Source: Bog-473 sp963726135
GTDB lineage: Bacteria; Actinomycetota; Acidimicrobiia; Acidimicrobiales; RAAP-2
Direction: 5' to 3'
Length of the DNA stretch: 64,000 bases
Assembly (NCBI GenBank): GCA_963726135.1
Contig: CAVSBE010000001.1
Span: 310,001 to 374,000 of the forward strand
Shown one piece after another: positions 35,441 through 44,640 of this stretch (the stretch's first letter is position 1; each line of letters opens with the position of its first letter). The translations under genes and the position numbers were made by a program. The notes beneath the pieces are model-generated. The model saw only the letters and a list, made by a program, of their open reading frames with translations. It had not been told where the DNA came from and did no database searches.

Positions 35441-36919
35441 ATGTCGGAGACGAAAAGGTCATCGAGGACCAGCGCGTCCTGGTCACGGCGGTTCTTGTCG
35501 TGGCTCGTACTCGCAGCAACCGTGGGATGCCCGACCATTCTGGGAGCCTCCCGCGCCGCCTCTGGCCAAACGGCCGGTGACCAAAGGGCAGCCAGCTTCA
35601 CCGGGCCAATCACCGTTGGGCAGATCAGTGAGCCCCTCACGGCACATCCGTCCGAGCTTGCTTCCTATGGCTACGTCGAGAACGAATACTTCGCCGCGGG
35701 CACAGCCCACGCCTTCCAGGCCAGTACGGCGCCGTCCGACGGGCGCTGGACCATCGCACCGACCACCGCAGCCGACTATCGCACCCGCATTCTGGTGCGC
35801 ATGCCGAAGGATTCCTCTCACTTCAGCGGCACCGTCGTCGTCGAGTGGATGAACGAGTCCGGCGGGGAGTCGGCGCCGGACTGGGACTACCTCAACCCCG
35901 AGCTGATGCGCGCCGGCGACGCCTACGTGGCGGTCTCTGCCCAGGCGCTGGGCGTCGAGGGGGGCACGCCGATCCTCGGTTCGGCCACCGCCGGGGCCAA
36001 CCAGGGACTCGTCCAGAAGGACCCTGGTCGCTACGGCACTTTGCACCATCCCGGTGACCAGTACGCGCTCGACATTTTCGCGCAGATCGGCCTCGCACTT
36101 CGCTCCCCGTCGGCGCACGTGCTCGGCGCCCTTCATCCCCGGCACGTGGTCGCGGTAGGCGAGTCCCAGTCGGCCTTCTTCCTGACGACTTTCGCCGACG
36201 CGCTGCAGCCCGTCACCCACGCCTTCGATGGGATCTTCATCCACAGCCGGGGCGGCAGCGGTGCCCCGCTCAGCGGGACATCGATCACTCATAAGGTCTC
36301 GGGTGCCCTGCGGATCCGGACTGACCTCGACGTGCCGGTGTTCATGTTCGAGACCCAGACCGACCTCACAGTCCTCGGCTACGCGCCGGCGCAGCAGCCG
36401 AACACCTCCCGCATCCGGACCTGGGAGGTGGCCGGCACCTCGCACGCCGATGCCTACCTCGTCGGCGCGGCGGTGAGCGTCCTCGGTTGCACCTCTCCGG
36501 TGAACACCGGCCCGCAGCACGAGGTGGTCCAGGCCGCCTTTGCCGCCTTCTCGAAGTGGGCGGTCCATGGCACACCCCCGCCCACGCCGCCACCCTTTCG
36601 CTTGAGCAGTGAGAAACCGCCCACCTTGGCTCTCGACAGTTCCGGCAATGTGATCGCCGGCGTGCGGACGGCGGCCGTCGACGTGCCGGTGTCGACCCTC
36701 AGCGGAGCGCCGCCATCTGGCGCCAACGCCTTCTGTTCGCTCTTTGGGTCGACCACTGCATTCAGCTCGCAAATGCTCGCCACCATCTACCACTCCAAGG
36801 CGGAGTACCTCGCCAGGTACACCGCCAGCCTCGACAGGGCAATCAAGGACGGCTACATCTTGCCGGCCGATCGGGGGGCGCTCCTGGCCCAGGCCAGCGC
36901 GGTGCAGTTCCCGGCATAG
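35441..36919 (+). CDS. Exported alpha/beta hydrolase-domain protein
   Basis: 492-residue protein. The N-terminus has SWSRRFLSWLVLAAT, a possible Tat-type signal peptide. The body resembles the actinobacterial alpha/beta hydrolase domain family (Abhydrolase_10 type): RILVRMPKDSSHFSGTVVVE, EWMNESGGESAPDWDYLNPE and the nucleophile elbow VAVGESQSAFFLTT, with a late His in AGTSHADAYL. Probably an extracellular esterase or lipase-like enzyme of unknown substrate. ATG 35441 is chosen because the frame upstream is non-coding. It follows the LysR gene after 509 bp. Confidence 0.72.
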   Translation: MSETKRSSRTSASWSRRFLSWLVLAATVGCPTILGASRAASGQTAGDQRAASFTGPITVGQISEPLTAHPSELASYGYVENEYFAAGTAHAFQASTAPSDGRWTIAPTTAADYRTRILVRMPKDSSHFSGTVVVEWMNESGGESAPDWDYLNPELMRAGDAYVAVSAQALGVEGGTPILGSATAGANQGLVQKDPGRYGTLHHPGDQYALDIFAQIGLALRSPSAHVLGALHPRHVVAVGESQSAFFLTTFADALQPVTHAFDGIFIHSRGGSGAPLSGTSITHKVSGALRIRTDLDVPVFMFETQTDLTVLGYAPAQQPNTSRIRTWEVAGTSHADAYLVGAAVSVLGCTSPVNTGPQHEVVQAAFAAFSKWAVHGTPPPTPPPFRLSSEKPPTLALDSSGNVIAGVRTAAVDVPVSTLSGAPPSGANAFCSLFGSTTAFSSQMLATIYHSKAEYLARYTASLDRAIKDGYILPADRGALLAQASAVQFPA

Positions 36920-37138
36920 CCTTCTACCGGGTCGGCCCGTGTGACGACCTCCTGGTGCCACCTCGGCCTCGCAAGGTGGACGAGCGGCTCGGCTGGGACC
37001 CCGGGGTCATCAGCCAGTCGACCAGCGCTCGATTCATCTCGCTACGGCGCTGCTGTAACGGGCCGGTCACACTGCCACATACCGGCACTTATGAGCTAGG
37101 CGATGCCCTGGCCTTCCCCCCGTCAGCCGGACACATGG

Positions 37139-38032
37139 TTATGCAGCTTGAAGGTGACGGCGTGCGCAGCGTAGCTCCCACTCGATCGGCGATACGTTGC
37201 CGATGGAGGAGTGACGCCGTAGCGCGTTGTAGTGGTTGATCCAGACGATGATCGCCCGACGGGCCTCGCCACGCGTGGCGAATCGGCACCGGTGCACCAG
37301 CTCGCGCTTGAGCGTCGCCCAGAACGACTCCGCCGCGGCGTTGTCCTGGGACGACCCGATGCGGCCGACCGACTGGGCGATGTGGTGCTTCTCGCACAGC
37401 GCCCGGAAGTCCTGCCCCATGTATTGAGAACCGCGGTCGTGGTGGAACACCATGCCCACCACGTCTCCGTCCCGGGTCGCCACGGCCCTCTCCAGAGCGG
37501 CCTCGACGAGCTCGGAGCGCATGTGGCCCTCCATGGCGTAGCCGACGACGCGGCGCGAGCCCAGGTCGAGCACGTCGGCCAGGTAGAGCCAGCCCTCGCC
37601 TGTGGGGATGTAGGTGATGTCCCCGCAGGTGCGCTCTCCAGGCTCGCCGACGCTGAAGTCGCGCTTCACCAGGTCCGGCAGCGGCGGGGCGCTCACGTCG
37701 GGGATCGTGGTGCGGACCTTGCGGCGCCGGCCGTCGTGGGCGTGGAGGCCGTACTCGGACATGAGCCGTTCGACGCGCTTGTGGTTGTCGCAGAACCCCC
37801 GGTCCCGCAGCTCGTCGGTCATCCGCGGGCTGCCGTAGGTGTCGTCGAGCTCGTCGTGGACCCGGCGCATCTCATTGATGACCAGGGCCTCGTCCCACTC
37901 CGCCTCGGTGGGTGCGGCCGAGCGGGCCAACCACTCGTAGTACGCCGAGGTGGACACCTCGGCCACCTCGCATGCCGCTTCCACGGGGAACCCCTCGGCC
38001 TTCACGGTGGAGACGAACCGGTAGCGGCTCAC
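37139..38032 (-). CDS. IS3-family transposase orfB
   Basis: 297-residue integrase-type transposase. The DDE residues are visible: Asp in RTCGDITYIPTGEGWLYLAD, Asp in VFHHDRGSQYMGQ, Glu in DNAAAESFWATLKRELVH. The N-terminal HTH_21-type segment (EMRRVHDELDDTYGSPRMTD) is present. It overlaps the orfA stop by 4 bp (GTGA), consistent with coupling or frameshifting to make the fusion transposase. Confidence 0.95.
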   Translation of the reverse strand: MSRYRFVSTVKAEGFPVEAACEVAEVSTSAYYEWLARSAAPTEAEWDEALVINEMRRVHDELDDTYGSPRMTDELRDRGFCDNHKRVERLMSEYGLHAHDGRRRKVRTTIPDVSAPPLPDLVKRDFSVGEPGERTCGDITYIPTGEGWLYLADVLDLGSRRVVGYAMEGHMRSELVEAALERAVATRDGDVVGMVFHHDRGSQYMGQDFRALCEKHHIAQSVGRIGSSQDNAAAESFWATLKRELVHRCRFATRGEARRAIIVWINHYNALRRHSSIGNVSPIEWELRCARRHLQAA

Positions 38033-38349
38033 CGGTCCTGCTCCTTCACCCAGAAGGCCACACTTCGTTTGAGCAGGTCGCGCTCCATGGTCAGGCGCTT
38101 CACCTCCCGGCGCAGCCTGACGTTCTCCTCGCGGACCTCGGTCGTGGTCCCCTCGAGCTCGCCCCGGTCGATGCGCTCCTGGCGCACCCAGTTGCCCAGG
38201 GTCTGCTCGACGACGTCGAGCTCTCTGGCCACGTCCACGATCGTGCGGCGCTGGTCGATCACCAGGGCCGCAGCGTCTCGACGGAACTGTCTCGGATACC
38301 GGCCCCGCCGGCGGGCCGGCTCAGCTTTCTCTTCGGTCACTGTTGGCAT
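38029..38349 (-). CDS. IS3-family transposase orfA
   Basis: 106-residue DNA-binding half of the transposase. The helix-turn-helix is in RRTIVDVARELDVVEQTLGN, and a leucine zipper follows (REENVRLRREVKRLTMERDL). It ends KRSVAFWVKEQDR, the usual IS3 orfA ending. Confidence 0.93.
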   Translation of the reverse strand: MPTVTEEKAEPARRRGRYPRQFRRDAAALVIDQRRTIVDVARELDVVEQTLGNWVRQERIDRGELEGTTTEVREENVRLRREVKRLTMERDLLKRSVAFWVKEQDR

Positions 38350-38448
38350 GACTACCTCCTATTCGAGGTGTCCGGCCAACGGGGGGATGGTCAGCCCTGA
38401 CGCCGAGCTCGTCTCTTGCCATATGGATTCGCCGTCGAAGCGATCTCG

Positions 38449-38829
38449 TCACCGTCCGCCTTGGATCTCCTGCACGTTCTTTGCCATCGCAGCTTCGGAA
38501 ACGGCCAACTCGTCAGTCGGACTGAACTGCACGAACTCGGTGCCGGCAATCGCCGCTGGAGTGTGTCCGGGAGGCATGTAGAAGGCGTCGCCAGGTCCGA
38601 TCACATCCTCATGATCGGCGTAGCGAACCGTCATTTGTCCTTTGAATACATATCCCCAATGAGGGCACTGACACCGGTCATCGGGCAAGCCCTTGAGCAT
38701 CGGCGCAAGGTCAGCGTCTTGACGTAGAGTCACGAAGTTGACCGTGTAGCCATCGAACTCCTCAGTCCGATCCTCGGCCGCCCCCATATCATTGACCTTC
38801 GAGGCGGTTTCCCTCGATACTTTCGACAT
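38449..38829 (-). CDS. Cupin-domain protein
   Basis: 126-residue single-domain cupin. The first motif region reads CPHWGYVFKGQMTVRYADHE and the second PGDAFYMPPGHTPAAI. One His in each motif could bind a metal, but the canonical Glu is missing. The role is unknown; small cupins of this type include isomerases, dioxygenases and sensors. ATG 38827-38829 follows AAAGGAG. The gene begins beside the IS3 element, but nothing shows that it was cut. Confidence 0.8.
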   Translation of the reverse strand: MSKVSRETASKVNDMGAAEDRTEEFDGYTVNFVTLRQDADLAPMLKGLPDDRCQCPHWGYVFKGQMTVRYADHEDVIGPGDAFYMPPGHTPAAIAGTEFVQFSPTDELAVSEAAMAKNVQEIQGGR

Positions 38830-39151
38830 ACTGAGGCTCCTTTCCAGGTTCTGACCGTAACGAGCGGTCTGCCTATCGTGAGTATGAGGCTCCGAAGAGA
38901 CCGCGGGTCGGAATGTCAGCATTGGCTTTCGGTTGTAACGAAAAACTCAGTGCCATATCAGGCCATTCCAAGTTTCGACATCTCAGGATCGTGATCTTGA
39001 GCGAGACCCGAGCACCCTGCCACCGTTCGCCGGGTCTGAGTCATTCTCGACCGCCACCTATTGGCACATCGGGAACCCAATTCAATCCCGATTGCAACGA
39101 GTGAAGAATCGCCCTAGGTTTCCGAAGCGACAACCAGAGGAGGCCGAGCAA

Positions 39152-39559
39152 ATGAGCAATAACGTCCAGTTGATTCGAGATGCGTACGACTGCTTCGGCC
39201 GAGGCGACATTCCCACTCTTCTCGGCATGATGGACCCCAACATGCAGTGGAGCGAAGCAGAGGGGAACCCATACCAGCCGAGCGGCGAGCCTTGGCATGG
39301 ACCCGACGCCGTCTTGCAGAACCTGTTCGTGAAGATCGGGGCAGACTTTGATGGCACCTTCGTCGTTCATCCGAAGGACTTCTACGATGCGGGTGACACC
39401 GTCGTCGTCGAAGGGCGCTACACCGGGACCTTCAAGGCCACTGGCAAGAGTTTGGACGCGCAGATGTGCCACGTATTCAAGATTCGCGACGGCAAATTGA
39501 CGAGTTTCCAGCAGTTCGTGGACACGGCGCAGATGCAAGAGGTGATGGGCGCTCGATAG
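39152..39559 (+). CDS. SnoaL-like / NTF2-fold protein
   Basis: 135-residue protein with the NTF2-like cone fold. IRDAYDCFGRGDIPTLLGMM, then MDPNMQWSEAEGNPY and FKIRDGKLTSFQQFVDT are typical. Members are small isomerases, hydrolases or ligand carriers; the specific role is not predictable. AGAGGAGG precedes the ATG at 39152, so the 20 codons upstream are not used. Confidence 0.85.
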   Translation: MSNNVQLIRDAYDCFGRGDIPTLLGMMDPNMQWSEAEGNPYQPSGEPWHGPDAVLQNLFVKIGADFDGTFVVHPKDFYDAGDTVVVEGRYTGTFKATGKSLDAQMCHVFKIRDGKLTSFQQFVDTAQMQEVMGAR

Positions 39560-39717
39560 CGCCAAGGGGGCGGAATCGCAACTTCTGGGGACTGCCCCCT
39601 ATATCGCCGGCTATGGGCGTGGCCAGGGACTGATCCTGGAGTCGGGGTTTGTGTACGTCCCCCCTCCGACACCCCCTCGCCCACCCTGGGGTCGCGCACT
39701 GACCGAGGGTTCCCGAA

Positions 39718-40812
39718 TCATACGTCACTCGGCCTCACTACCGAACCTGATGACGGCGCCAATGGGTCGTAATCCGCCTGGGGCGTGAACTCGACCACGA
39801 CCTCGACCTCAGGCCGACGGACTTCCATTTGTGCCAGGCGCTCGAAGACAGCTCTGTCCGCGGCGGTTAGCGGTGGCTGGGTGATGGACCTCGGCCAGAG
39901 GCCGTGCCGCTTGACGACGTTGATTTCCGCGGCGAAGAGGAAGAACTGAGCGCCAAGGTAGATCCAGGCTAACAAGACGATGACGATGCCGAAGAAGCCG
40001 TAGGTGTCCGTCGCGTGCTGCAGCTCGCGACCGACGTACCAGCTCCCGATGAGCTGCAGCATCTGCCAGAACACCGTGGCCAACACTGCGCCGAGGACGA
40101 CTTCACGCCACCTGAACCTCACGGCGGTCATCACGATGAATGCGATGAGGATGAGCACGAAGTTCAAGGCGAGAGACCCGATCAGCAAGAGCACCCTCGA
40201 CACATTCTCGTGTGAAGTCAGGGTCGCGAACCCTGTGAGCACCGTCGATCCGATCGTGGAGGCGGCGAGCAGGGCCAGGATGGCGAACCCTCGGAGATAG
40301 CGCATGGGGAGGGACGGCCAGCGAACGTAGGGGATGTTCCACACCGAGTTCATCGCGCTCTGGGTCGCCAATCCGAGGCCGATGGCACCGTACAGGAGGA
40401 GAAGGCTGCCGATGACGACGGCGAAGGCGTTCCCGGTCAGGGTGTGGACCTGCGATTGCAACTGCGGGCCGATAATCGGGAAGCTTCCGAGAGCGCTGTC
40501 GACGAGGTCCTTGCGCAATTGATCGTTGTTGTTCAGGACGTAGCCGAGGATCGTCGTGAACAGCATCAAGAGCGGGAAGATGGCGAAGAGGCCGTAGTAC
40601 GCGATGAGCGCCGCCTTGCTGCCGGCCTGGTCGTTGCCGAACTTCTGGAGGACCGCGAAGGGAAACCCGAGCACTTCATGTCGTTGCTGGAACTTGTCGA
40701 CCCGGCGGACAAGGGTCTCCATCCGGCCAGGTCGACCGGGGGCCGCCCCCATCTCCCCGGCATCGAGGCACTGTTCCTGCGTGCGAGTCGATGGACGTTC
40801 CGGAACGGTCAC
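39718..40812 (-). CDS. YihY/BrkB family inner-membrane protein
   Basis: 364-residue membrane protein with six hydrophobic helices between about residues 65 and 300. Family segments are visible: KAALIAYYGLFAIFPLLML, SAMNSVWNIPYVRWPSLPMR, FRWREVVLGAVLATVFWQML and YGFFGIVIVLLAWIYLGAQF. The family was once called ribonuclease BN by mistake, and the function remains unsettled. The C-terminal 65 residues are cytoplasmic and acidic. The start is GTG 40810-40812 or a later ATG (METLVRR). Confidence 0.88.
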   Translation of the reverse strand: MTVPERPSTRTQEQCLDAGEMGAAPGRPGRMETLVRRVDKFQQRHEVLGFPFAVLQKFGNDQAGSKAALIAYYGLFAIFPLLMLFTTILGYVLNNNDQLRKDLVDSALGSFPIIGPQLQSQVHTLTGNAFAVVIGSLLLLYGAIGLGLATQSAMNSVWNIPYVRWPSLPMRYLRGFAILALLAASTIGSTVLTGFATLTSHENVSRVLLLIGSLALNFVLILIAFIVMTAVRFRWREVVLGAVLATVFWQMLQLIGSWYVGRELQHATDTYGFFGIVIVLLAWIYLGAQFFLFAAEINVVKRHGLWPRSITQPPLTAADRAVFERLAQMEVRRPEVEVVVEFTPQADYDPLAPSSGSVVRPSDV

Positions 40813-41059
40813 GGCAGGTAACGATACGCGGACGGCATCGCTGACAAGATCCCGAGAATCGACAGTCCAACAGGCCGTGGCGAGAGAACCAAAGCTTCGT
40901 CTCAGACGGAGAATTCGGGCGTACCAAGGTCGATCGTGGACTCCGCGGAGCCACGGGGGTGGGTTGAGGAGGCCTCAGTCGACGATAAAGGACCTGTCCC
41001 GTTCGCTGAGTAGATGTGCCCCAGTTCATTGATACTTCTCTCAGGGTCCACCGCTTGAT

Positions 41060-41255
41060 TGCTGGTCCTTATTAGCTTCGGGAGTGCTGGCTGGTTCGGC
41101 CTGACTTGGAGTCCCATGACACCCTCGGGTGTCGTCGACCGAAACCTCCAGTCGCACATTCAAAGCGGCACGTCCCGTCTCCGAGTTGGGGTGATTGGTC
41201 CGGCTTGCAGCAACAAGCCTGGACCGCCCGTCGCTCCGATCCGGAACGGCCGTGC
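41060..41255 (+). ncRNA. Candidate IS110 bridge RNA, copy 1
   Basis: The left non-coding end is conserved in the second copy despite divergence around it. It folds into a hairpin at 41197-41225: GGTCC then GGCTTG, loop CAGCAA, then CAAGCC and GGACC. In copy 2 the third pair of the inner stem changes from C-G to G-C, and the next from U-A to U-G, keeping the stem. IS110 elements such as IS621 encode a bridge RNA in this position. RNA limits and guide loops are inferred. Confidence 0.5.
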
Positions 41256-41289
41256 CATCCCTCAACACCATTACGAGAAGGGATGACCA

Positions 41290-42333
41290 ATGACCATCGT
41301 AGAAGCTGCACGTGGGATCACCGGTGGAGTCGACACGCATCGCGACGTCCACGTCGCGGCCGCCCTCGACCCGCTCGGCGGCCTGCTCGGTTCGGAGAGC
41401 TTTGCGACCGACTCGGCCGGCTACAAGGCGCTGCTCAAATGGCTCGAATCCTTCGGTGAGGTGACCAAGATCGGCATAGAAGGCACGGGCTCGTATGGTT
41501 CGGGACTCTCGCGCTACCTGCGCCGGGTGGGAGTGACGGTCATCGAAGTCGACCGGCCCAATCGAGAGGAGCGCCGCCGCAGCGGCAAGTCCGATCCCCT
41601 CGACGCCGTCGAGGCGGCCCGTGCGGCGCTCAGCGGACGGGCGAGCGGGCACCCCAAGTCGAGGGATGGTGCCGTCGAGGCGATCCGGGTCCTCGTGGTC
41701 GCCAAGCGTTCAGCCCGCCAGGCCAGGGTGAAGGCCCTCACCCAGATGCGCCACCTCGGCTACAGCGCCCCTGAGCAGCTGCGTTGCCGCTTGAAGGGCC
41801 TCTCGGTGCCTGCACTGGTGGCCGAAGGAAAGGGGCTTCGTCCCAGTCGCTCTCCCGATCCGGTGACCGCTGCCACCAAGGCGTCGTTGTCCTCGTTGGC
41901 ACACCGCATCGAGGCGCTCGACCGTGAACTCGCCGAGCTCGACGAGCGGATCGAAGCGCTCCTCGTCGCCACCGTCCCGGACCTCCTCGAGCTCTTCGGG
42001 GTCGGTCCCGACACCGCGGCGGCCCTCGTCATGGCCGCCGGCGACAATCCCGAGCGCCTCCACTCAGAGGCGGCTTGGGCCCACTTGTGCGGTGTGTCGC
42101 CCATTCCCAAGGGGTCAGGCAAGAACAGCGGCAGGGTCAAGGTTCACGACGGTGGGGATCGCCAGGCCAACAGCGCGCTCTGGCGCATCGTCATGGTGCG
42201 CATCGCCCACGATCCCGAGACCCAGCTCTACTTCGAGCGCCGCGTGAAGGAAGGGAAGACCACATATGACGTCATCCGCATCTTGAAGCGCTACGTCGCC
42301 CGCGAGGTCTATCGCTACCTGCCCCGCGGATAG
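41290..42333 (+). CDS. IS110-family transposase, copy 1
   Basis: 347-residue recombinase. The N-terminal RuvC-like DEDD domain shows GGVDTHRDVHVAA, IGIEGTGSYG and SGKSDPLDAVEAARAA. The C-terminal domain carries the serine region NPERLHSEAAWAHLCGVSPI and ends LKRYVAREVYRYLPRG. In this family the protein works with a bridge RNA that pairs with both donor and target DNA. It looks intact. ATG 41290 follows AGAAGGG. Confidence 0.95.
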   Translation: MTIVEAARGITGGVDTHRDVHVAAALDPLGGLLGSESFATDSAGYKALLKWLESFGEVTKIGIEGTGSYGSGLSRYLRRVGVTVIEVDRPNREERRRSGKSDPLDAVEAARAALSGRASGHPKSRDGAVEAIRVLVVAKRSARQARVKALTQMRHLGYSAPEQLRCRLKGLSVPALVAEGKGLRPSRSPDPVTAATKASLSSLAHRIEALDRELAELDERIEALLVATVPDLLELFGVGPDTAAALVMAAGDNPERLHSEAAWAHLCGVSPIPKGSGKNSGRVKVHDGGDRQANSALWRIVMVRIAHDPETQLYFERRVKEGKTTYDVIRILKRYVAREVYRYLPRG

Positions 42334-42699
42334 ATCCCCGGGCTGTGGGTCTGGCTTTCCCCCGTTCTGTCGGCCTTCGGGTCTGACTTCCCAGCGATTC
42401 GCCGACCCTCAGCTCGGGCCACCATCTCGAAAACGCGTGACCCAATAAGAGCTTGTCCTCGACTCGAGTGACTCATCAATGTTCTGTCCGCTGTTTTCAC
42501 TCCCGAGCCCCCGAAGAGGGGTTGACAAGTGATAGGAGCGTCGCCGGGAATGAGCACGGCTAACACCGCGATCCGGTTGTCATGGGTAGCGCTTGCCGTC
42601 CGAGGGCTGTCGGTGGCACTACTCACAAGGATGTGGAAATCTCGACTGGGAGAATCCCGACGGGTAAGAAGGCTCGCCCACCCCAGAAGAGGAGGCATC

Positions 42700-42989
42700 A
42701 TGATCGGTGTCAGCGTTGTATTCGACTACGACGGCAACTTCGATCGATCCCGGGTAGTGGAGGTGGCCAAGAACGCGCGGAAAATGTTCGAGGCCTTTCG
42801 GGCCTTCGCTTCAAGGCCTTCACTCTGGACGAGAAGCAGCAGAGGGCGATGAACTTCTACGTGTGGGACTCGCAAGAGGCGGCGAAAGCTTTCTTCACCG
42901 ACGAGCTTCGAGAGAGAGTGACTGGGTTGTACGGGGTCGCACCGACCGTGAGCTTTTTAGAGATTGTCGAACTCGTTGACAACTCATAG
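42700..42989 (+). pseudogene. YdhR-like small monooxygenase-type gene, frameshifted
   Basis: The start MIGVSVVFDYDGNFDRSR has a strong GAAGAGGAGG site. After NARKMFE (about 42795) the frame is lost and resumes one frame over as GLRFKAFTLDEKQQRAMNFY, then DSQEAAKAFFTDELRERVTG and SFLEIVELVDNS. Restoring one base gives a continuous protein of 96 residues with the ferredoxin-like fold of YdhR proteins. Either a recent mutation or a sequence error. Confidence 0.65.
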
Positions 42990-43235
42990 TCACGAAGGGC
43001 CGACATAGACTGTGGCCCGAGACTGCCCCGTTCGATGCTCCTGGGCGTAGCTGTTCGGCACTTGGGGGCAATACTCCACCTGGTTGAAACACTGTCGACG
43101 TGGGAAACCTCGAATCGGTCTGAATGACATAGTTCGACCGATATATGAATTTGCGCACCTGCAACGTCTAACGGCATGAAACGCTGAGGTACGTTCAAGT
43201 AGTGGAAGCGAAGAGCGACAGCGAGGACTTGCACC

Positions 43236-43742
43236 ATGTCAGAGCAAAGCCAGCCGGTCGAGGTATCACGCCGAATCGAAGCACCGCCGGCCACCATCTT
43301 TGAAATCCTGGCGAATCCGCAACGTCACCTGGATTTCGACGGGTCCGGCATGCTCCGTGGGACGGTCCTCGACCGTCCCATCTCCGACGTGGGCGACACC
43401 TTCACCATGAAAATGCATCGACTGGGGGACGACTACCTCATGCTCAACTATGTGGTGGAGTTCGAGCCAGATCGGCGCATATTCTGGGAACCTGCCCCCG
43501 GAGACCCTTCTCGGGCTGAGGGTAATGATCCATCCAAGGTCGGCATTCCTGCGGGTTACCGCTGGGGCTACATCCTCACTCCGGACGGTGACGCCGCCAC
43601 CGTGGTCACCGAGGTCTTTGACTGCGGTCCCTTGCCGGAGGACCTCCTACGTGATGGTGGTGCGTGGATCAACGGGACCAATTCGCTGCTCGAATCCATG
43701 ACGGCCAGCCTGGAGAAGCTCGAGAAGGCCAGTACCGAATAG
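43236..43742 (+). CDS. SRPBCC-fold protein (polyketide cyclase/START-like)
   Basis: 168-residue protein that forms a hydrophobic ligand-binding helix-grip fold. It begins VEVSRRIEAPPATIFEILAN, the standard opening, and continues GDTFTMKMHR, YVVEFEPDRRIFWEPAP and a long C-terminal helix (WINGTNSLLESMTASLEKLE). Ligand unknown. A truncated SRPBCC gene occurs at 48.1-48.4 kb. Confidence 0.85.
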   Translation: MSEQSQPVEVSRRIEAPPATIFEILANPQRHLDFDGSGMLRGTVLDRPISDVGDTFTMKMHRLGDDYLMLNYVVEFEPDRRIFWEPAPGDPSRAEGNDPSKVGIPAGYRWGYILTPDGDAATVVTEVFDCGPLPEDLLRDGGAWINGTNSLLESMTASLEKLEKASTE

Positions 43743-43883
43743 GACCGCTCCCGGAGCGTCTCTATGAATCGGTCTTCAGGGCGTTCGAGCAGGCAGACCC
43801 CCTGTCCCAGTACGCCGGACTGGGGTGCGGTATCTCACTCGCCTTCTGCCGACAATCTCGCCTTTGCCGACTCCAAGAATGGC

Positions 43884-44358
43884 CTAGCGCTCAGCCGCTC
43901 TCTTGGCAGGACGCTTGCACGCTGGACCCGACTTCTTCACGGCCTTCTTGGCGGCCTTTCGGGCTGGGGTTGGTTTCTTGGCTGGAGCCGACTTCTTCAC
44001 GGCCTTCTTGGCGGCCTTTCGGGCTGGGGTTGGTTTCTTGGCTGGAGCCGACTTCTTCACGGCCTTCTTGGCGGCCTTTCGGGCTGGGGTTGGTTTCTTG
44101 GCTGGAGCCGACTTCTTGACAGCCTTCTTGGCAGCCTTTCGGGCCGGGGTCCGCTTTGATATTCCGCTTGGCGGCTGTCTTGCCCGATACCTTGCCTAAA
44201 ATGGTTATTGATCCGGCTCCCGGTACGAGGAATGACTCTCCGCCGGTCGTCCACTCGATGTGGAGAAGCTCCCCTTCGACCCCGGTTACAACACCATCCC
44301 GAGGAGCTTGACCTACCTTCGTGGACTCGAATCGGACTCGATCGCCAATGTTGGGCAC
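43884..44358 (-). pseudogene. DUF1918 domain with histone-H1-like tail, frameshifted
   Basis: The N-terminal 57 residues (MPNIGDRVRFESTKVGQAPR to GAGSITILGK) are a DUF1918 domain. GTG 44356-44358 follows AAGGAGG. After KTAAKRN the frame in use turns into a Gln/Glu/Gly-rich reading, while the adjacent frame encodes KAAKKAVKKSAPAKKPTPAR repeats and ends at TAG 43884-43886, like the Lys/Ala tails of H1-like and HU proteins. Substitutions between repeat units are nearly all silent in the Lys/Ala frame. The shift lies near 44154-44166. Confidence 0.7.
43921..44160. repeat. Four tandem 60-bp units inside the DUF1918 gene
   Basis: Units begin at 43921, 43981, 44041 and 44101. The first three are identical apart from one base, and the fourth, nearest the DUF1918 domain, is diverged. 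Each encodes 20 residues of the Lys/Ala/Pro tail. The near-identity implies recent expansion. Confidence 0.92.
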
Positions 44359-44640
44359 GGGAGCCTCCTTCCATGCGGGATCGATCTGAGCGTACCCATC
44401 GTGGCACCGCCTACCTTGCGAAGTCTGTCTGCGACTTTCTAAGCGGGACTCAGACCTTCAGTTGGACTTCGCCCAGTGAGGCTGCTTCACAGAAAGTGCC
44501 CCCGCTGCCGGGATGGAGGCGTCATCGTCAGCTCGTCACGAGGTAGCACGCAGGTTACAAGCCACTGCGCCTGCGGAACTGGGCCACTCGAGAGGAGGAC
44601 ACCTCGACGGTCCGGCTCGGACTCCTAGCGGTAGTTGGCA

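Larger units (their letters stand above)
37109..38393 (-). mobile_element. Intact IS3-family insertion sequence
   Basis: 1285 bp with terminal inverted repeats of 26 bp (4 mismatches) at 37109-37134 and 38368-38393; ends are TG and CA as in IS3 elements. The same four bases GCCC flank both ends (37105-37108 and 38394-38397), a target duplication of the right size. Both transposase frames are open, so the element may be active. Confidence 0.88.
41043..42547 (+). mobile_element. IS110-family insertion sequence, copy 1
   Basis: About 1.5 kb, with limits set by where similarity to the second copy (48498-49950) begins and ends: GGGTCCACCGCT at the left and GTGATAGGAGCGTCGCCGG at the right. There are no long terminal inverted repeats, as expected for IS110. 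It has about 245 bp of non-coding DNA before and 214 bp after the transposase. Exact ends are uncertain by a few bases. Confidence 0.82.
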
